Assembly (NCBI RefSeq): GCF_001730525.1
Contig: NZ_MDFN01000001.1
Span: forward strand, 124,001-188,000
DNA: 64,000 bases
Direction: 5' to 3'
Source of the DNA: Arcticibacter eurypsychrophilus
GTDB taxonomy: Bacteria > Bacteroidota > Bacteroidia > Sphingobacteriales > Sphingobacteriaceae
In this document: positions 60,644 through 64,000 of the stretch, one piece after another
Layout of the letters: each line of letters begins with the position of its first letter
Numbering within the stretch: position 1 is the stretch's first letter
The notes under the pieces: generated by a model
What the model was told of the DNA's origin: nothing
The model's input: the letters and a program-made list of their open reading frames with translations, nothing else
Database searches by the model: none
Program-made: the position numbers and the translations under genes

Positions 60644-63397
60644 TTAAAAAAGATCAAGCTGGCCTTTATCATCAATATCATCAGGATTGGTAATTTCCAA
60701 CTTGATATCTTTAGCTTTTTTTGGAGTAAGCAAGTCCTTTTTACCAGGCAAACCTTTAGCAGGTATTTCATCTTCCTGAACAGCTTCCGAATCTAATTCA
60801 ATAACATCCTTCTCCGCTTCCTCATCAGCCTTCTCTGCCTCAACAACCTCTTCCAATGAAGATTCAGGTATAGGATCCGGAACGTCCTCCTCATCATCGT
60901 GCTCAGCGATGAGCTCAATATTTTTTATATCAAAAGCCGACAATTTATTCCCCTGAGCTTTCATACCTTTTATGTCAATTGTATCTGCCAAGTTAAGTTC
61001 AATCTGTTCTATTGCCTGATTTTTACCCTTACTTATTTCTAACCGTACTACAGGTTGTGCCGCACCAGAGATTATCCTAAGCTTTGATCCACTTTCTTCA
61101 TTAATGATATGTACCGTTTTCCCGATTGAAATATCATCAAATTTAAACCGCTTCACATAATAGTTTTTAGTCTTTCCGTCCAGATGAATTACGGTATAGA
61201 CCTTATCAGCATCATACTTTTCAATCAACACCATTTTATCATCAAAATGATTAGTCAGATCAAAAGAGCTTAGCTCATAAATACCTGTTAATGAAACAGT
61301 AAGAATTTTATCTGAGCCATCAAATTCGCCAAGATATATTCCTCTGCTATCCACATTTAAACGTTTTAAAGTTTCATCATACCATATCTTCCTACCTGAT
61401 AAAGTAGAAATTCCCCTGCTTTTCAATATTACTTTGCGGATTGGATATTTAGTGACAATATTACCCATAGAGCCACGTCCTTTTATTGAAATGTCTGCAA
61501 AATTAATATCAAGCTGTAGCTTCTTTAGCTTTGAATGCGGTTTTAAATGAATAGTAACCACCTCCGCTTCTCCATTTGGATTCGCGCTAAAATAATATAA
61601 TTTAGAACCCTTCGTGCCCTTAGTCAGATCATACTCTTTGTCCCTGGTCACCCCTAAAACTGCAAATCTTTTCACGTAACAGGTTCCACTCTCCCCATCT
61701 TTATAGATCATGTTATAAACGGTACGTTCATCACCCTTTTTAAACACGGCAACATGAATAATATCCTTTCCAACGAAAACCTTATCCTGAATTTTAGAAA
61801 CAACAAATCGTCCACCTTCGCGAAAAACTATTATTTCATCCAGATCGGAGCAATCACAAACAAATTCATCCTTTTTAAGTCCTGTACCAATAAACCCATC
61901 TTCTCTGTTTACATAGAGCTTAACGTTAGCCAGAGCCACCTGTGTGGCCTCAACCCGATCAAATACACGAAGTTCCGTTTTACGTCCCCTACCCTTGCCA
62001 TACTTATCCCTGATGTGTTCAAACCAGGATACGGTATATTCGATCAGGTTCTTTAAGTTATGCGTAACTTCTTTTATCCCATCCTGCAAAGATTTCAACT
62101 GTTCATCCGCTTTCTTCACATCAAAACGGGTGATGCTACTCATCGGTCTTTCAATCAATTTTTTATAATCCTCAGCAAGAATTACACGATAGAACTTAGG
62201 AAAGAAAGGCTCGAATAACTTATCCAGCACGACTACAACACGCTCAAAACTATTTGAACTTTCGTACTCCGCATTCTTATACATTCCCTCCTGGATAAAG
62301 ATCCTTAACAAGGAGCTGAAGAATATTTTTTCCTTCAATTCCAACAGGCGGATCTCCAATTCGCGCTTTAAAAGATTGCGCGTATTATTGGTATTTTCAA
62401 TCAGGATATCGTTTACACTTAGAAAGTGAGGTTTATCATCCCTGATCACACAAGTATTTGGAGATATTGAAACCTCACAATCGGTAAAAGCATATAAGGC
62501 ATCTATGGTTACATCAGGAGAAGTTCCCGGTGCCAGATGGATCATAATTTCTACATCCTTCGCTGTATTATCCTCAATCTTTTTAATCTTAATCTTACCC
62601 TTGTCATTGGCCGAAATAACACTATCAATTAAACTACCTGTAGTGGTAGAAAATGGAATTTCAGTAATTGCAAGCGTTTTTTTATCGCGTTCTTCAATCC
62701 TTGCACGAACTCTGACTTTTCCTCCCCGCTGTCCTTCATTATAATTAGAACAATCTGCGGTACCTGCTGTAGGAAAATCCGGCAATAACTGAGGTCGAAT
62801 CCCTTTCAATACACCAATGGAAGCATCTATGAGTTCAATAAAATTGTGAGGAAGAATTTTGGTTGCTAACCCTACCGCTATACCTTCTGCTCCCTGAGCC
62901 AACAACAACGGAAACTTAACTGGCAACGTAATGGGTTCCTGATTTCTACCATCATAGCTTGCTTGCCAAAACGTAGTATCCGGATTAAAAACCACCTCCA
63001 AAGCAAATTTAGAAAGTCGTCCCTCAATATATCGTGGCGCAGCAGCAGAGTCTCCAGTCATCGGATCACCCCAGTTTCCCTGTGTTTCAATAAGAAGGTT
63101 CTTCTGCCCGATTTGAACCATAGCATCACCAATGGACGCATCACCATGTGGGTGATATTTCATTGTGTTGCCAATCACATTTGCCGCCTTGTTGAATCTG
63201 CCATCATCCATTTCTTTTAACGAATGGAGAATTCTTCTTTGAACCGGTTTAAAACCATCATTAATATGTGGCACTGCCCGGTCTAGTATTACATAGGAAG
63301 CATAATCAAGGAACCAATTTTCATATAAACCATTAATGAGAATGACATTTTGTAACTTATCTCTATTCTCATTATTATTACTCGACTCTTCGCTCAT
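60644..63397 (-). CDS. parC: Type IIA topoisomerase A subunit (ParC/GyrA-like)
   Basis: This 917-residue protein begins with a DNA gyrase/topo IV A core: RAVPHINDGFKPVQRRILHSL, then the active-site tyrosine in AAPRYIEGRLSKF (about residue 125). GyrA-type C-terminal blades follow at about 500-800, and an acidic tail with many Asp and Glu from about 820. The long acidic tail and altered blades are features of the Bacteroidota topoisomerase IV A subunit. I prefer parC over gyrA, but it is not certain. The partner parE is not in the window. Confidence 0.88.
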   Translation of the reverse strand: MSEESSNNNENRDKLQNVILINGLYENWFLDYASYVILDRAVPHINDGFKPVQRRILHSLKEMDDGRFNKAANVIGNTMKYHPHGDASIGDAMVQIGQKNLLIETQGNWGDPMTGDSAAAPRYIEGRLSKFALEVVFNPDTTFWQASYDGRNQEPITLPVKFPLLLAQGAEGIAVGLATKILPHNFIELIDASIGVLKGIRPQLLPDFPTAGTADCSNYNEGQRGGKVRVRARIEERDKKTLAITEIPFSTTTGSLIDSVISANDKGKIKIKKIEDNTAKDVEIMIHLAPGTSPDVTIDALYAFTDCEVSISPNTCVIRDDKPHFLSVNDILIENTNNTRNLLKRELEIRLLELKEKIFFSSLLRIFIQEGMYKNAEYESSNSFERVVVVLDKLFEPFFPKFYRVILAEDYKKLIERPMSSITRFDVKKADEQLKSLQDGIKEVTHNLKNLIEYTVSWFEHIRDKYGKGRGRKTELRVFDRVEATQVALANVKLYVNREDGFIGTGLKKDEFVCDCSDLDEIIVFREGGRFVVSKIQDKVFVGKDIIHVAVFKKGDERTVYNMIYKDGESGTCYVKRFAVLGVTRDKEYDLTKGTKGSKLYYFSANPNGEAEVVTIHLKPHSKLKKLQLDINFADISIKGRGSMGNIVTKYPIRKVILKSRGISTLSGRKIWYDETLKRLNVDSRGIYLGEFDGSDKILTVSLTGIYELSSFDLTNHFDDKMVLIEKYDADKVYTVIHLDGKTKNYYVKRFKFDDISIGKTVHIINEESGSKLRIISGAAQPVVRLEISKGKNQAIEQIELNLADTIDIKGMKAQGNKLSAFDIKNIELIAEHDDEEDVPDPIPESSLEEVVEAEKADEEAEKDVIELDSEAVQEDEIPAKGLPGKKDLLTPKKAKDIKLEITNPDDIDDKGQLDLF

Positions 63398-63423
63398 TAT
63401 ATCAATAAAGATCTTGGGATGGG

Positions 63424-63431
63424 CAAAGATA
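63424..63431 (-). promoter_or_regulatory. -7 element of the parC promoter
   Basis: The minus strand reads TATCTTTG, exact, with T-run at -33. It sits just downstream of the clpC terminator. Predicted leader about 23 nt. Confidence 0.55.
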
Positions 63432-63449
63432 ACAGTTTAAATAAAAAAA

Positions 63450-63467
63450 CCCCATGTTTCCATGGGG
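63450..63467 (-). terminator. Terminator of clpC
   Basis: CCCCATG (63450-63456) and CATGGGG (63461-63467) form a stem with a 4-nt loop. On the minus strand it is followed by TTTTTTT, a classical intrinsic terminator, about 42 nt after the clpC stop. Confidence 0.9.
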
Positions 63468-63508
63468 CTTTTAAAATCAATCAAATCAAAATTATGAAAA
63501 AATCAAAA

Positions 63509-64000
63509 TTATTCTTCTTCAGCATCCTTTTTACCTTCTGGCAAATGAGGCTCTTTCTTCTTTTTAACAGCTATTAGCTTTGGAGTAATAACAATTTTAT
63601 CACTTTCTTTGTTATAATCGACCTCCATGACCTGGCCTTCTGTCAAATCGCCTTTTAGAATTTCTTCAGCAATCGGATCTTCCAAATGTTTCTGAATCGC
63701 TCTCTTTAAAGGTCTGGCTCCAAACTGTGAATCATAACCCTTTTCCGAAATGAACTCTTTCGCTGTATCGGTTAATGTAATTTCATATCCTAAATCATGT
63801 ACTCTTGAAAAAAGAGCTAACAATTCAATATCAATGATCTTGAATATATTCTCCTTTGACAGTGAATTGAATACAATTACATCATCAATACGATTTAAGA
63901 ATTCCGGTGCAAACGCACGCTTTAATGCATTTTCAATTACTCCTCTGGAATGATTGTCAACCTGCAGTGATTTAGCTGATGTCGTAAATCCAACACCCTG
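63509..64000 (-). CDS. clpC: ClpC ATPase, C-terminal part (5' truncated by window edge)
   Basis: The frame is open to the right edge; 164 residues are visible and the gene continues beyond 64000. The segment contains FAPEFLNRIDDVIVFNSL, the sensor-type motif of the second AAA+ module, then the small D2 domain with EFISEKGYDSQFGARPLKRAIQKHLEDPIAEEIL. This is the C-terminal end of ClpC/ClpB-type ATPases; a tail of charged residues follows. ClpC feeds unfolded proteins to ClpP. A first internal TTG at 63823 is not the start. The N-terminal part cannot be checked. Confidence 0.93.
   Translation of the reverse strand, partial: QGVGFTTSAKSLQVDNHSRGVIENALKRAFAPEFLNRIDDVIVFNSLSKENIFKIIDIELLALFSRVHDLGYEITLTDTAKEFISEKGYDSQFGARPLKRAIQKHLEDPIAEEILKGDLTEGQVMEVDYNKESDKIVITPKLIAVKKKKEPHLPEGKKDAEEE

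Overview
The window is an AT-rich stretch of a Bacteroidota chromosome, most like Sphingobacteriales/Sphingobacteriaceae (inference from gene content; no marker RNA is present to place it). The indications are a type IX secretion (T9SS) sorting-domain protein and a PorT-like barrel, DUF6089 and DUF4230 proteins, the long insertion-bearing form of IspG, a transketolase split in two, a eukaryotic-type topoisomerase IB, and repeated TAnnTTTG promoter elements typical of the phylum. I see no rRNA, intact tRNA, CRISPR array, insertion sequence, prophage or integron, so most of the window is ordinary core chromosome.

Layout. 1-4.3 kb: the end of an unknown protein, an ECF sigma factor with an overlapping four-helix membrane partner, a PliI-like lipoprotein, a DUF4230 protein, thioredoxin reductase and a LOG-family nucleotide hydrolase. 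4.3-6.7 kb: an intergenic island with a tRNA-sized inverted repeat, then guaB with a palindrome over its promoter. 6.7-13.5 kb: topoisomerase IB with an alpha/beta hydrolase, a sugar-type cluster (secreted esterase, Gfo/Idh oxidoreductase, PfkB kinase), a CinA-C protein, dCMP deaminase and a LysE exporter. 13.5-23.2 kb: an unusually long PurF-like enzyme and the membrane half of complex I (nuoH-N) without nuoA-G. 23.3-31 kb: an outer-membrane biogenesis cluster of two OmpH/Skp chaperones, BamA, UppS, a DUF6089 protein, NAD kinase, a CBS protein and a hydrolase. 31-38.6 kb: YqeY-like protein, SDR, a small tail-anchored protein, PorT-UbiE, and divergently EngB, UbiA prenyltransferase and an M3 peptidase, then a tandem universal stress protein.

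39-49 kb: an unknown signal-anchored protein, an APC permease, a Kup potassium transporter, a T9SS CTD protein, FAH hydrolase, M23 peptidase, Bcp peroxiredoxin and split transketolase. 49-57.8 kb: long IspG, a GH92 alpha-mannosidase, an envelope-stress-like operon (PspC, LiaF-like, GYF-RDD) and an MlaE/MlaF pair. 57.9-64 kb: an rRNA-type methyltransferase, an unknown lipoprotein, MsrA, a type IIA topoisomerase A subunit and the C-terminal end of ClpC.

The common themes are envelope construction (BamA, Skp, UppS, IspG, PorT, Mla), respiration and quinone synthesis (Nuo, UbiE, UbiA), thiol and methionine redox repair (TrxB, Bcp, MsrA), and purine/pyrimidine supply (GuaB, PurF-like, dCMP deaminase). 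The observations most worth a second look are the tRNA-like inverted repeat at 4427-4498, the palindrome at the guaB promoter, the repeated ATCCTTA boxes at 38.7-38.9 kb, the divergent ubiE/engB pair whose promoters predict leaderless mRNAs, the altered PurF-like enzyme, and several unassigned envelope proteins. No clear new multigene system was found.
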